A stretch of 64,000 nucleotides of DNA. Origin: Lachnospiraceae bacterium (lineage in GTDB: Bacteria; Bacillota; Clostridia; Lachnospirales; Lachnospiraceae). The stretch lies in the NCBI GenBank assembly GCA_900757145.1, contig CAAEMT010000005.1:9044-73043 (forward strand), read 5' to 3'. Every line of letters begins with the position of its first letter. Position 1 is the first letter of the stretch. Below the pieces are notes generated by a model. That model was not told the origin of the DNA and ran no database searches. It worked only from the letters and a program-made list of their open reading frames with translations. The position numbers and the translations under genes are program-made. This document shows positions 26,448-35,323 of the stretch, piece by piece.

Positions 26448-27961
26448 CAGTTTCCACCTCCTGCGATTGCTTTCATGATGGAGCTCTGGTCAAGCTCGGA
26501 CTCTTCAAGCTCTCCGACTTTCGCACCATCGCGCAATACCGCCATTCTGCTGCACGTACGGATCATTTCTTCTATCTCAGATGAAATAAACATAACCGCC
26601 ATACCCTGCTCTGCAAGCTGTAACACAAGCTTTTGTATCTCTGTCTTTGTTCCGATGTCGATACCTCTTGTCGGCTCGTCGAGGATCAGGAAATCCGGTT
26701 CTGTCAGAAGCCATCTTCCGAGAATTACCTTCTGCTGATTGCCGCCGGAGAGCTGCTTGATCGGCGTCTCACGGTCAGCCGTCTTAATCTGAAGCAAATC
26801 GATATACTTATCTGTGAACTCCTCCTGTTCCTTGCGGCTTAGCAAGTGAAACATGCCGCGCTTTGCCTGAAGCGCAATAATAATATTTTCACGTACAGAA
26901 AGGTCGGCAATAATGCCTTCTTCTTTTCTGTTTTCCGGAAGATAAGCCATTCCCGCCATCATCGCGTCAAGCGGCGCTCCGACGAGCAGCTTCTTTCCTT
27001 TGACAAAAAGTTCTCCTGAATCTGCCTTATCCGCACCGTAGATACTTCTTGCAAGCTCCGAACGTCCTGAGCCGAGCAGTCCGGTAAGACCGATGACCTC
27101 TCCCTTGTGGATATCGAGGTTGAACGGACGGATCGTACCTTTATGTCCGAGTCCCTTTGCAGAGATCACGCACTCGCCTTTTGCTTTCTCGCTTCCGCCC
27201 TCTTTCTTGATCGCAGCCAGATCGTCAAAGTCCTTACCCATCATCTTTGCGACAAGCTGTACTCTCGGAAGCTCCTCTACCTTGTACTCGCCTACAAGCG
27301 TACCGTTTCTAAGAACCGTGATGCGGTCGCAGACTGCGTATACCTGTTCAAGGAAATGCGTAACAAAAATGATGCCTACGCCCTGTGATCTCAGGCGGCG
27401 CATCAGCGTAAACAGCTTTTCTACCTCGCCGTCGTCAAGCGAAGACGTCGGTTCGTCAAGGATCAGTACCTTAGCCGACATATCCACGGCACGCGCGATC
27501 GCCAACATCTGCTGGATCGCGATAGAATAATTTTCTACCGCAGCAGTTACATCAATATGTATATCAAGGCTTTCCAGAAGCTCTCTTGATTTCTTTTTCA
27601 TGGTTCCCCAGTCGATCATGCCTGCCTTCTTCGGCTCGCGGCCGATAAACAGATTCTCCGCCACCGAAAGATTCGGGCAGAGGTTTACCTCCTGATATAC
27701 GGTACTGATACCGTTTGACTGTGCTTCCTGTGGGGAACGATTGATGATCGCCGAATTGCTTCCATCGATCATGATCTCACCAGTCTCAAATTCCTCCACA
27801 CCGGTCAATACTTTGATCAAAGTTGATTTTCCGGCTCCGTTCTCTCCCATAAGCGCATGGATTTCACCCTTGCGCAGCGTAAAGTCTACGTCCTGCAGCG
27901 CTTTTACGCCCGGGAAGTTCTTGCTGATATGTCTCATTGTGAGCACAACACCCTGCTCCAT
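26447..27961 (-). CDS. Sugar ABC transporter ATP-binding protein (YtfR-like)
   Basis: A 504-residue protein with two fused nucleotide-binding domains, as in RbsA/XylG/YtfR. N-terminal Walker A is GENGAGKSTLI and Walker B VLILDEPTSSLD. The C-terminal half has a changed Walker A (GLLGSGRSELARS) but an intact LSGGNQQKV signature and LILDEPTRGID. The start at 27961 has AGAGGTGG 5 bases upstream; an extension of 45 codons to 28096 would cover the intergenic hairpin and is rejected. It energises the two permeases. Confidence 0.94.
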   Translation of the reverse strand: MEQGVVLTMRHISKNFPGVKALQDVDFTLRKGEIHALMGENGAGKSTLIKVLTGVEEFETGEIMIDGSNSAIINRSPQEAQSNGISTVYQEVNLCPNLSVAENLFIGREPKKAGMIDWGTMKKKSRELLESLDIHIDVTAAVENYSIAIQQMLAIARAVDMSAKVLILDEPTSSLDDGEVEKLFTLMRRLRSQGVGIIFVTHFLEQVYAVCDRITVLRNGTLVGEYKVEELPRVQLVAKMMGKDFDDLAAIKKEGGSEKAKGECVISAKGLGHKGTIRPFNLDIHKGEVIGLTGLLGSGRSELARSIYGADKADSGELFVKGKKLLVGAPLDAMMAGMAYLPENRKEEGIIADLSVRENIIIALQAKRGMFHLLSRKEQEEFTDKYIDLLQIKTADRETPIKQLSGGNQQKVILGRWLLTEPDFLILDEPTRGIDIGTKTEIQKLVLQLAEQGMAVMFISSEIEEMIRTCSRMAVLRDGAKVGELEESELDQSSIMKAIAGGGN

Positions 27962-28059
27962 GAAGCCACCTCTCTTTCCTGATTTTACAGTCCCCTGCAG
28001 ATCAATCTGCTCCGACTGCCTGTCTCCTGCAATACCCTTCAGACTGCTTTTCAAAAAGT

Positions 28060-28096
28060 GTGGGAGCCGGAAGCCTTTTGGCGCTCCGGCCCCCAC
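28060..28096 (-). terminator. Attenuating hairpin between binding-protein and ATPase genes
   Basis: A GC-rich stem (GTGGGAGCCGG region paired with CCGGCCCCCAC) with a TTTT loop, followed on the minus strand by CACTTTTTG. Such hairpins lower expression of the distal genes and protect the mRNA of the abundant binding protein. Confidence 0.65.
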
Positions 28097-28135
28097 TGGT
28101 TCACTAGTTAGTTCAAAAATTTACTGATTTGCTGA

Positions 28136-29116
28136 TTAGTATGCACGATCCTTCAGGATTGTCTCAAGGTCCATTGTTGTGTCGAAGTAAGCTTCATCTA
28201 CATACTGGATCTTCTCAACTTCTTCACCAGCCTCAAGTTTCTGGATGATCTCAGCAACGCGTGGTCCGTGCAGCGGATTGCACTCGAATGTAGCATTGAG
28301 ATCACCTGCGATCATAGCGTCAAATGCAGCCTTTACAGAGTCGAAGGAAACAACAATGATGTCACCTTCCGGTCCGCATGTCTTTCCGGCAGCTTTGATA
28401 GCATCGATTGCACCGAATGCCTCGTTGTCGTTCTCGCAGATAACTACATCGATATCGTCATAGGATTTCAGGAAAGACTCCATAACTTCCTGACCTTTCG
28501 CCTGTGTGAACTCACCAGACTGCATGTCGAGCATCTTCCAGTTCTCATGCTCAGCAAGCTTGTTTGCAAATCCTTCTGTACGTCCGATCTGAGCAGATGC
28601 ACCGATCGTACCCTGAATCGTTACGATATTGATCTCTTCTTCGCCGCGTCCCTGCTCCTCAAGATAAGATGCCAGCCAGTCGCCGCATGTCTCGCCTTCT
28701 TTTATGAAGTCACCGCCTACCCAGCATGTATACAGACTGTCGTCCGCAAGATCCATCATACGGTCAGAAAGAATAACCGGAATACCTGCATCAGCTGCTT
28801 CCTGAAGAACTGTCTCCCATCCAGTCTCAACTACCGGAGCAACTACGATGTAATCAACTTCCTGCTGGATAAAGCTTCTGATCGCTTTGATCTGATTCTC
28901 CTGTTTCTGCTGTGCGTCGTCAAAGATCAGCTTGTAGCCGTTCTCCTCTACGAATGTAGACTTGAAGGACTCTGTGTTTGCTGTTCTCCAGTCAGACTCA
29001 GCGCCAACCTGCGCATAACCGACTGTGATCAGATCCTCCTCTGCGGATACGCCCATCCCAAATGCGGATACTGCCATTGCGGATACTGCTAATACGGATA
29101 CGATTTTCTTATTCAT
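28136..29116 (-). CDS. Sugar-binding protein of the ABC transporter (YtfQ-like)
   Basis: A 326-residue periplasmic-binding-protein type I fold. It opens with a signal peptide (IVSVLAVSAMAVSAFGMGVSA) and then LITVGYAQVGAESDWR, the start of the sugar-binding lobe. VVAPVVETGWETVL, GTIGASAQIGRTEGF and CENDNEAFGAIDAIK are typical YtfQ/galactofuranose-binding segments. There is no cysteine near the cleavage site (first Cys at about residue 130), so it does not look like a lipoprotein, unusual for a Gram-positive binding protein. It is the first gene of the transporter operon, with RBS GAAGGAGG. Confidence 0.92.
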   Translation of the reverse strand: MNKKIVSVLAVSAMAVSAFGMGVSAEEDLITVGYAQVGAESDWRTANTESFKSTFVEENGYKLIFDDAQQKQENQIKAIRSFIQQEVDYIVVAPVVETGWETVLQEAADAGIPVILSDRMMDLADDSLYTCWVGGDFIKEGETCGDWLASYLEEQGRGEEEINIVTIQGTIGASAQIGRTEGFANKLAEHENWKMLDMQSGEFTQAKGQEVMESFLKSYDDIDVVICENDNEAFGAIDAIKAAGKTCGPEGDIIVVSFDSVKAAFDAMIAGDLNATFECNPLHGPRVAEIIQKLEAGEEVEKIQYVDEAYFDTTMDLETILKDRAY

Positions 29117-29165
29117 TGCTTTTCCTCCTTCTTCTCGAGCAGAACCTTCGTCCTCGCTTGTTGTG

Positions 29166-29171
29166 ATTATA
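29166..29171 (-). promoter_or_regulatory. -10 element of the sugar transporter operon
   Basis: TATAAT on the minus strand, 50 bases upstream of the binding-protein ATG. The sequence 17 bases further upstream (TCTGAA) is a poor -35, which fits a promoter that needs an activator such as the AraC-type response regulator upstream. Confidence 0.5.
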
Positions 29172-29245
29172 TTTTAACAACAATTATTTCAGAAGAAAAC
29201 AGAGAAAAGCAGGCAGTTTGTTATATATTTTTCGTTTTTTTCGTG

Positions 29246-30742
29246 TCAAGATTTTTTTTGTTCATTATTTTGTGGAAAAGGTATGTTTTTTTTCGGAATG
29301 CGTACAGTCGCCACTGTGCCCTCTCCCTTTACGCTGTGAAATGTGATACCGTACTCCGAACCATAATTCAGGCGAATGCGCTCATTCACATTTCCAAGTC
29401 CAAATCCTCGGTCATGAGATTCTTCCCCCTTTAATGTGCGGTTCAGCCGTGACAGCTCTTCCTCGTCCATTCCGATCCCATTGTCACGCACCTCAAAAAT
29501 AATATCGCCACCTTGCGCATATCCTCTGACTGTGATCTTGCCTTTGCCGCGCTTATTTTTGATCCCATGGTACAGCGCATTTTCTACGAGAGGCTGTAAT
29601 GTCAGTTTCAAGATACCATAATTATAAAGTTGTGGATCAATGTTTATCTCGTACTCTAAAATATCTGCATATCGAAACTCCTGTATTTCCAGATAGCTTC
29701 GGATATGCGACTCTTCCTCACGGATCGTGATATAGTCCTTTCCCTCGGAAAGTGTTGTGCGGAAGAATTCAGACAGCGCCGTTACCATAGAAACAACTTC
29801 CGCATCCTGCCCTCCCTCTGCCATCCACACGATAGCATCAAGCGTATTGTACAAAAAATGCGGATTGATCTGCGCCTGCAAGAGCCTAAGCTCTGTATCT
29901 CTGAGATTCTTCTGCTCTTTCTTAATGTTCTCGATCAGATACTGGATCTCGCCCGTCATGTCATTAAAGCTGTTTGTCAATACTTGTATCTCATCCCCCG
30001 ACTCGATCTCCGCCGGAGAAAAGTTTCCTTTCGCAACCTGTCTCGTCGCCATACAAAGCTCACGGATCGGCTGCGTAACGCTTCTCGTGATCCGCCTCGT
30101 CAAGACAAGATCCACTGCAAGAATGGTGAGAAGTATCCCCATGCACAGCAGCAGCGTATCGCTTACTCGCTTTTCCAATTGCGACCGGATATGTTCCAGA
30201 CTGACAGCCTCATAATACGTATATGCCTGAAGATTATCCTGAATAAGCTGAGTGGAGCTTCGTATATCTTTATCAAGCAGATCAATATTGTCTGCGTAAT
30301 GTCCGCCCTCTTTGATGTTCTCGTCAATTTTCTGAACGATCCGCTCCAGCCATCCCAGACTCTTGCTGACACGCCGCATCAGATCAGCGCTTTCTGTCTG
30401 TGAACATTCCTGGCGATTGACTGCGTTGCGCAGCTCGTTGATCATCTGGTACGGATCGCGCACCTGCGCCGAATCCACATTGCTCGTTTTCGCATACTCC
30501 GCAAGGTCTTCCACTCTGAGATTATCGCTTACGGCGCGGTACACACTGTAATCAAGATCTGTTTTGAAATTCAGCGTATAATCCTTGATCGCCGTAATAT
30601 TCTTCACACTCTGATTATACGCCGTACTGAAATTGATCAGATTGATAAGCAGGTACAGGATCAGAAGTGTCAACGGCACCATTACCATTGCCGCGAGCAG
30701 GTTCATTTTGCGGCTTAAGGTGTTCTTCTTCAAAAACTTCAT
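29246..30742 (-). CDS. YesM-type sensor histidine kinase
   Basis: A 498-residue membrane kinase. Two TM helices (about residues 15-35 and 195-215) flank an extracellular sensor domain. A HAMP segment follows, then QINPHFLYNTLDAIVW with the phosphorylated His, the N-box LVENALYHGIKN and the G-boxes EVRDNGIGMDEEE and GFGLGNVNERI. It belongs to the His_kinase/HATPase family used for sugar sensing in Firmicutes. Its start overlaps the response-regulator gene by 4 bases. The sugar transporter operon starts 130 bases downstream, so it probably senses that sugar or a related glycan. Confidence 0.93.
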   Translation of the reverse strand: MKFLKKNTLSRKMNLLAAMVMVPLTLLILYLLINLINFSTAYNQSVKNITAIKDYTLNFKTDLDYSVYRAVSDNLRVEDLAEYAKTSNVDSAQVRDPYQMINELRNAVNRQECSQTESADLMRRVSKSLGWLERIVQKIDENIKEGGHYADNIDLLDKDIRSSTQLIQDNLQAYTYYEAVSLEHIRSQLEKRVSDTLLLCMGILLTILAVDLVLTRRITRSVTQPIRELCMATRQVAKGNFSPAEIESGDEIQVLTNSFNDMTGEIQYLIENIKKEQKNLRDTELRLLQAQINPHFLYNTLDAIVWMAEGGQDAEVVSMVTALSEFFRTTLSEGKDYITIREEESHIRSYLEIQEFRYADILEYEINIDPQLYNYGILKLTLQPLVENALYHGIKNKRGKGKITVRGYAQGGDIIFEVRDNGIGMDEEELSRLNRTLKGEESHDRGFGLGNVNERIRLNYGSEYGITFHSVKGEGTVATVRIPKKNIPFPQNNEQKKS

Positions 30743-32370
30743 GACAGTGCCTCTGTCTTTCTCGAACGGTATTCTTTCGGCGTACAGCCGCAGGTCTTTT
30801 TAAATATGTAAGAAAAATAATGCGGATCCTTATATCCGACCTGATACCCGATCTCTGAGCTGCGCATATCGGTGCACATCAGAAGCTCCTTCGCCTTATC
30901 GAGCCGAAGCTGCGTCAGATACTCCACAAACGTTGTTCCCGTCTCCTGCCGAAACAGCGTACTGAAATAGCTCGGACTAATATTGACCATAGCTGCTGCC
31001 TGATTCATAGAAAATTCGTTATTCTGGAAATTCTGCACTGCATACTCTTTCGCTGTCGCGATGATATCCTGATACTTGCTGCGGGCAGAGCGGTCACGAA
31101 GCCTAATCGTCTCACCAAACAGACGCTTCGCATAATCCATCATGCCCTTCGTCGAATTTGCGTAATAAGAGAATCGATCTACCTCACTGCTCTCGGCAGA
31201 AAGCTGTCCGGCATCGATCCCAAGACTTTCCAAAAACCGGCAGGCGCACAGGTTCATATCGACGATCAGATAATGACAAAACATCGTTGAGCGGTAATTC
31301 TCCTTGCCGACATTACTGAAATACTCTTCGACGAAATCTCCGACCTCTTCCTCAACGCCGCTTTTTAAGAAGTTTTCCACCAGATTCCGGTTGATATTTG
31401 AAGCATCCACAGACCGCAGACTCATATCCGTTCCTGCATTTTTCGCCAGTCCTGCAATATCTTCCGCACTGATAAAACGGTCATGCTGCTCAAAAAAGCG
31501 TCCTGCAAACGCCTTACTCGCGCTTTGATGGGAAACATTCATATCACGCAGCCGCTGCACCGTCTGTCCGATACCACCAAAATAATGAAGCTGTGAAAAT
31601 ACAGAAATCGTCTGCCGCAGATGTTCCTCAAGTTCCTTTGTCTCCTCCTCCATCTGCTCCTGCGATTCGCCTTTCAGCAAAAATATCCACCCCTCTGAGC
31701 CAAGATCAAACACGATCACATACGAAAGCTTTTCGACTGCATCATTTACGTGTTCAATCGCCTTAACAATCATATCTGAATATTCTCTGCTCTCATCCGG
31801 CGTGATCAGCTTAAAGCGAAGCACACGATAAAAAGATGCGCTCAGATCGATCTCCAATGACACGCCCTGCTCCAAAAGCTCTCCCGCAGAACAGTTTCCG
31901 AGCACCATGCGGTCAAACAGCCTCTTTTTCTCAATGCGTATGTTCTCCTGCATCTCTTTGCGGTAGCGTTCCACAAGACTTCTCTGCGCCTGCTCCTCAC
32001 GGATAATATCCGCAACGCGCTTTACGACCTCCAGAAGCTTCTCAGAGCTGATCGGCTTGAGCAGATACTCCGTAATGCCAAGCGTGATCGCTTTCTTCGC
32101 GTATTCAAACTCTCCGAAACCGCTCAGTATGATGATCTTCGTATCAGGCAGCTCCTTGCGCACCAGCGCCGAGAGCTCCAGACCATCCATAAACGGCATC
32201 CGAATATCCGTAATCAGAATATCCGGATGGATCCTGCGAATCAGCGGCCACGCGAGTTCCCCGTCACTCGCCTCTCCCGCAAATTCAAAACCTTCCGCTT
32301 CCCACGGTATATTGTTCTTGATTCCGTTTCGGATGATCACTTCATCCTCTACCAAAAATACTTTTATCAT
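30739..32370 (-). CDS. YesN-type response regulator (REC plus AraC HTH)
   Basis: A 543-residue regulator. The receiver domain runs over residues 1-120, with acidic residues E8/D9, the phosphorylated Asp55 in LITDIRMPFMDG and Lys near residue 104 (YLLKPIS). A middle region of about 300 residues is followed by a C-terminal AraC DNA-binding domain with FSMNQAAAMVNISPSYFSTLF and SSEIGYQVGYKDPHYFSYIF, the two helix-turn-helix elements. It works with the kinase whose start it overlaps and likely activates the sugar transporter operon. It starts just after the methyltransferase gene. Confidence 0.95.
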   Translation of the reverse strand: MIKVFLVEDEVIIRNGIKNNIPWEAEGFEFAGEASDGELAWPLIRRIHPDILITDIRMPFMDGLELSALVRKELPDTKIIILSGFGEFEYAKKAITLGITEYLLKPISSEKLLEVVKRVADIIREEQAQRSLVERYRKEMQENIRIEKKRLFDRMVLGNCSAGELLEQGVSLEIDLSASFYRVLRFKLITPDESREYSDMIVKAIEHVNDAVEKLSYVIVFDLGSEGWIFLLKGESQEQMEEETKELEEHLRQTISVFSQLHYFGGIGQTVQRLRDMNVSHQSASKAFAGRFFEQHDRFISAEDIAGLAKNAGTDMSLRSVDASNINRNLVENFLKSGVEEEVGDFVEEYFSNVGKENYRSTMFCHYLIVDMNLCACRFLESLGIDAGQLSAESSEVDRFSYYANSTKGMMDYAKRLFGETIRLRDRSARSKYQDIIATAKEYAVQNFQNNEFSMNQAAAMVNISPSYFSTLFRQETGTTFVEYLTQLRLDKAKELLMCTDMRSSEIGYQVGYKDPHYFSYIFKKTCGCTPKEYRSRKTEALS

Positions 32371-32372
32371 AA

Positions 32373-33137
32373 CTATTTATATCCTCGCTTCGTCACCTCG
32401 CGCGCCACAAAATAGACGCGCTCGCTCTCTTCCTTCGGTGCGTCCTGCGTAAACGCATCGTACACTGCTTCCAGCTTAAGTCCTGCCTGCGCAAGCAGAT
32501 CTTTTATCTTCTCCAGCGTATACGCCCTCTGGTAATGTGTCTCTTCATATTTTTCATATAATCCGTCCGCATTTTCGATAAACAGCGTCAGATCATATTC
32601 ATTTATCTGCGTGTCAGGATCGTACCAGTTTTCCCATATAAAACTGCTCTCCTCGCGATTTTCGGCAATTGTACTGTCTCCCAGCAGCTCTTCATATTTG
32701 TACACGGTATTCAGATCAAAAATAAACACGCCGTCCGGATCGAGATAGTTGTTGACGAGCTTAAATACGGCAAGCAGATCGTCCTCCTGCGTGATATAGT
32801 TCATCGAATCACAGACGCTCACCACTGCGCGAACCGTTCCGTACAGCTCAAATTCGCGCATATCCTGCATCAGATACAAAATATCATGCCCTGACTGTTC
32901 CCGCTTCTCCATCGCGATCTCCAACATCTCCACGGAATTATCCACGCCGATCATATCGTATCCCAGTCCTGCCAGAAGCTCCGTCATCGATCCGGTGCCG
33001 CAGCCAAGCTCAAGCACAAGCCCCTCCTCAACCCCGTATTTTTTCAGGAGTGTATGCAGATATTTGCACCACTCTTCATACGGGACATTATCCATAAACG
33101 TGTCATAGACACGCGCAAAACTCTCGTATGATGCCAA
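32373..33137 (-). CDS. Class I SAM-dependent methyltransferase (TTG start)
   Basis: A 254-residue methyltransferase. Motif I VLELGCGTGSMTELLA lies near residue 40, the acidic motif II is GVDNSVEMLEIA, and motif IV covers VVSVCDSMNYI. The N-terminus ASYESFARVYDTFMDN is typical of a family often called putative SAM methyltransferase in Firmicutes. TTG at 33137 is preferred to GTG at 33146 because AGGTGA precedes TTG by 6 bases and the protein then starts where relatives do. The substrate is unknown. It is 2 bases from the response regulator gene, so it may be in the same transcript. Confidence 0.85.
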   Translation of the reverse strand: MASYESFARVYDTFMDNVPYEEWCKYLHTLLKKYGVEEGLVLELGCGTGSMTELLAGLGYDMIGVDNSVEMLEIAMEKREQSGHDILYLMQDMREFELYGTVRAVVSVCDSMNYITQEDDLLAVFKLVNNYLDPDGVFIFDLNTVYKYEELLGDSTIAENREESSFIWENWYDPDTQINEYDLTLFIENADGLYEKYEETHYQRAYTLEKIKDLLAQAGLKLEAVYDAFTQDAPKEESERVYFVAREVTKRGYK

Positions 33138-33203
33138 AATTATCACCTCATTCTTACTGCGGACGAGTCTGCCGCAGTGCTCAAAAACTTTTTTGAGAAA
33201 TAA

Positions 33204-33614
33204 TCAGACTTCCGCCCTGACCAGTTCCCCACTATAATATGCTTCAATACCCTCCTGCATTTTTATAAATGCAGGAATATACTCTTTCAGAATAACATCA
33301 ACTAATCTTCTGGCTGCTGCCGCATCATAAATATGCGTCAGATCATTTCTATTTTTCAGCATTCCAAGCCAAATATCTTCATCTATGAAATCGTAAATTG
33401 TAAATGCTGTCTTCAAAATCATTCTTGGCGAGCCTGTTGCCGCAGCAGACTGTCCTTCGTAACTTAATAGCTCTTTTAATACCTTCCACCCCAGTTCAAA
33501 CTGCACAAAAAATTTATCAATAATCCCTCCTATGATAAATTCATTGGACAAGTCCTCCTTCTCCGCCGTACAAAGAACCTTTAGATTCGATTTGAAATGC
33601 TCAAACTTCTTCAT
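33204..33614 (-). CDS. HEPN protein, HI0074/HepT-like (pair 2)
   Basis: A 136-residue helical protein of the nucleotidyltransferase substrate-binding (HI0074) group. RNDLTHIY (about residues 91-98) fits the complete RX4HXY RNase signature of HepT-type toxins; the Tyr is the residue that the partner enzyme modifies in characterised systems. The ATG at 33614 is chosen (GAAGGGAAAG upstream) and overlaps the MNT gene by 14 bases. It is the second gene of the pair, the same order and overlap as pair 1. Confidence 0.87.
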   Translation of the reverse strand: MKKFEHFKSNLKVLCTAEKEDLSNEFIIGGIIDKFFVQFELGWKVLKELLSYEGQSAAATGSPRMILKTAFTIYDFIDEDIWLGMLKNRNDLTHIYDAAAARRLVDVILKEYIPAFIKMQEGIEAYYSGELVRAEV

Positions 33615-33894
33615 ATATGACTTTCCCTTCTTTTTCGATAGCCTGACGTAATTCCTGCTGTATATTTTCGTCCAGATTGATGATATCAAAGCATAAAAGA
33701 GTACTCGTTTCTTCATTTACGTCTAACATAAACCGAACAAAATCGCCGCCCTGCACTGCTAAATCTATATCGCTTTTTCTTCTGAAGTCTCCTCTTGCTC
33801 TTGAGCCAAACAGAATTACTTTTTTTACTTGGTACTTTCTGGCAAGATCACGTATTTCCTCTATTACGATCTGCTTTATTCCGGTTTCTTCCAT
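33601..33894 (-). CDS. MNT-type nucleotidyltransferase, HI0073/MntA-like (pair 2)
   Basis: A 97-residue minimal nucleotidyltransferase. GSRARGDFRRKSDID (about residues 31-45) is an exact GSX10DXD active-site motif. RBS AAGGGAG lies upstream of the ATG. It is the first gene of the pair with the HepT-like gene. The expected role is to inactivate the HEPN protein by nucleotide transfer, giving a toxin-antitoxin unit; this is inferred from the family and not shown here. Confidence 0.88.
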   Translation of the reverse strand: MEETGIKQIVIEEIRDLARKYQVKKVILFGSRARGDFRRKSDIDLAVQGGDFVRFMLDVNEETSTLLCFDIINLDENIQQELRQAIEKEGKVIYEEV

Positions 33895-34077
33895 CTCATT
33901 CTCCCTTATATCTGAAAATCATAAAACCATTTACACGTGCAACGTGGTTTATGACTTTGGGACTTTGCATTTTCAATATAGCACAGCAAAAAAATAACGG
34001 CAAGCGCAATTGCATCATCATTACAAAACAACACAATCAAGCCTGCCTTTTCTGTCAAATCTATCAAATTATTCCGA

Positions 34078-35148
34078 TCAGGATCTTTTTTCCAGATACT
34101 CTCTCAAAAATCCGAACAGCATATCCATCTCCTCATCTGTTCCTATCGTGATGCGCAGATAATTATCGATGCGCGGCTTATCAAAATAGCGAACGTAGAT
34201 CCCTGCCCCGCGAAGCGCTTCAAACAGCTCCTTTGCCGGAACGCTCTCATGGGAGGCGAATACAAAATTCGCATACGAATCAGCAAAGGAAAATCCAAGT
34301 GCGGAAAGTTCCTTCTTCGTCCGCTCCCTTGTCGCAATGATCTTCGCACACGTCTCCTCAAAGTACGCGCGGTCACTGACTGCTGCCGTTCCAAGACGGA
34401 TCGATGTCTCATTCATCGTATAAGAATTGAAGGAATACTTTATATCGTTCAGGTAAGAGATCAGCTTCTCGCTGCCAAGCGCATATCCGATACGCATTCC
34501 TGCCATCGAACGCGACTTGGAAAAAGTCTGCACGACAAGTAGATTTTCATACTTTTCAATCAGTCCTTTTGCCGATGTTCCGCCAAAGTCGATATACGCC
34601 TCGTCTACAATGACGACCACATCTTTGTTGTGCGCAAGAATATCATCTACCTCCGAAAGCTCCAAATATACTCCGGTCGGCGCATTTGGATTCGGAAAGA
34701 TCACTCCGCCGTTTGACTTGTAATAATCTTCCTTTATAATCTCAAATTCGTCATTGAGCGGCTGACACTCATATGGAATCTGAAACAGATCCGCCCATAC
34801 ATCATAAAAGGAATACGTGATATCCGGAAAAAGAATCGGCTTTTGGGAATTAAAAAACGCCAGAAACGCCATCGCCAGCACATCATCCGAACCAACCCCC
34901 GGAAATACCTGCGCTGTCTTTACCCCCTGTTCCTTTGCGATCGCCTCAATGAGCTGCTGCGCCGTTGGATCAGGATATTTGCGCAGCACACCGATTTCAT
35001 TTCCAATCTCCTGCAGAACTTGTGTAACCTTCAAAGAAGGCGGATACGGATTTTCATTCGTATTCAGCTTAATTATGTTCTGACCTTTTGGCTGCTCTCC
35101 CGGTACGTAAGGCACTACCCTGCGCACATTTTTTTCCCACTCACCCAT
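34078..35148 (-). CDS. hisC: Histidinol-phosphate aminotransferase
   Basis: A 356-residue PLP-dependent fold-type I aminotransferase. KLNTNENPYPPS lies near residue 27, FPNPNAPTGVYLEL near 150, VDEAYIDFGG near 185 and the PLP-binding Lys in TFSKSRSMAGMRIGYALG. It transfers amino groups in histidine synthesis. No other his gene is close, so activity on other substrates (for example in aromatic amino acid synthesis) is possible. It is a lone gene with DUF2156-like and MNT genes on either side. Confidence 0.88.
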   Translation of the reverse strand: MGEWEKNVRRVVPYVPGEQPKGQNIIKLNTNENPYPPSLKVTQVLQEIGNEIGVLRKYPDPTAQQLIEAIAKEQGVKTAQVFPGVGSDDVLAMAFLAFFNSQKPILFPDITYSFYDVWADLFQIPYECQPLNDEFEIIKEDYYKSNGGVIFPNPNAPTGVYLELSEVDDILAHNKDVVVIVDEAYIDFGGTSAKGLIEKYENLLVVQTFSKSRSMAGMRIGYALGSEKLISYLNDIKYSFNSYTMNETSIRLGTAAVSDRAYFEETCAKIIATRERTKKELSALGFSFADSYANFVFASHESVPAKELFEALRGAGIYVRYFDKPRIDNYLRITIGTDEEMDMLFGFLREYLEKRS

Positions 35149-35323
35149 ATCGCTTTTCCTCGCTTTTCTTCTTTTGCTTCTTTTTCCCGCTGCCCGTCTG
35201 TCTCCCTATCCCACAGTTCTTCTGTCTGGCTTGCCGGAGCCAATCTGCTTCGTCTCTTCTAATCTTCTTTTCTGTCTGCCGACAGTTTTTATCCGAATAT
35301 CTCTTGGCTATTTTGCTTCTTTG

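Noticed and set aside
28268..29092. Long plus-strand reading frame (274 codons)
   Set aside because: It is the antisense shadow of the sugar-binding protein gene, rich in Cys/Arg/Leu, and has no RBS or known motifs.
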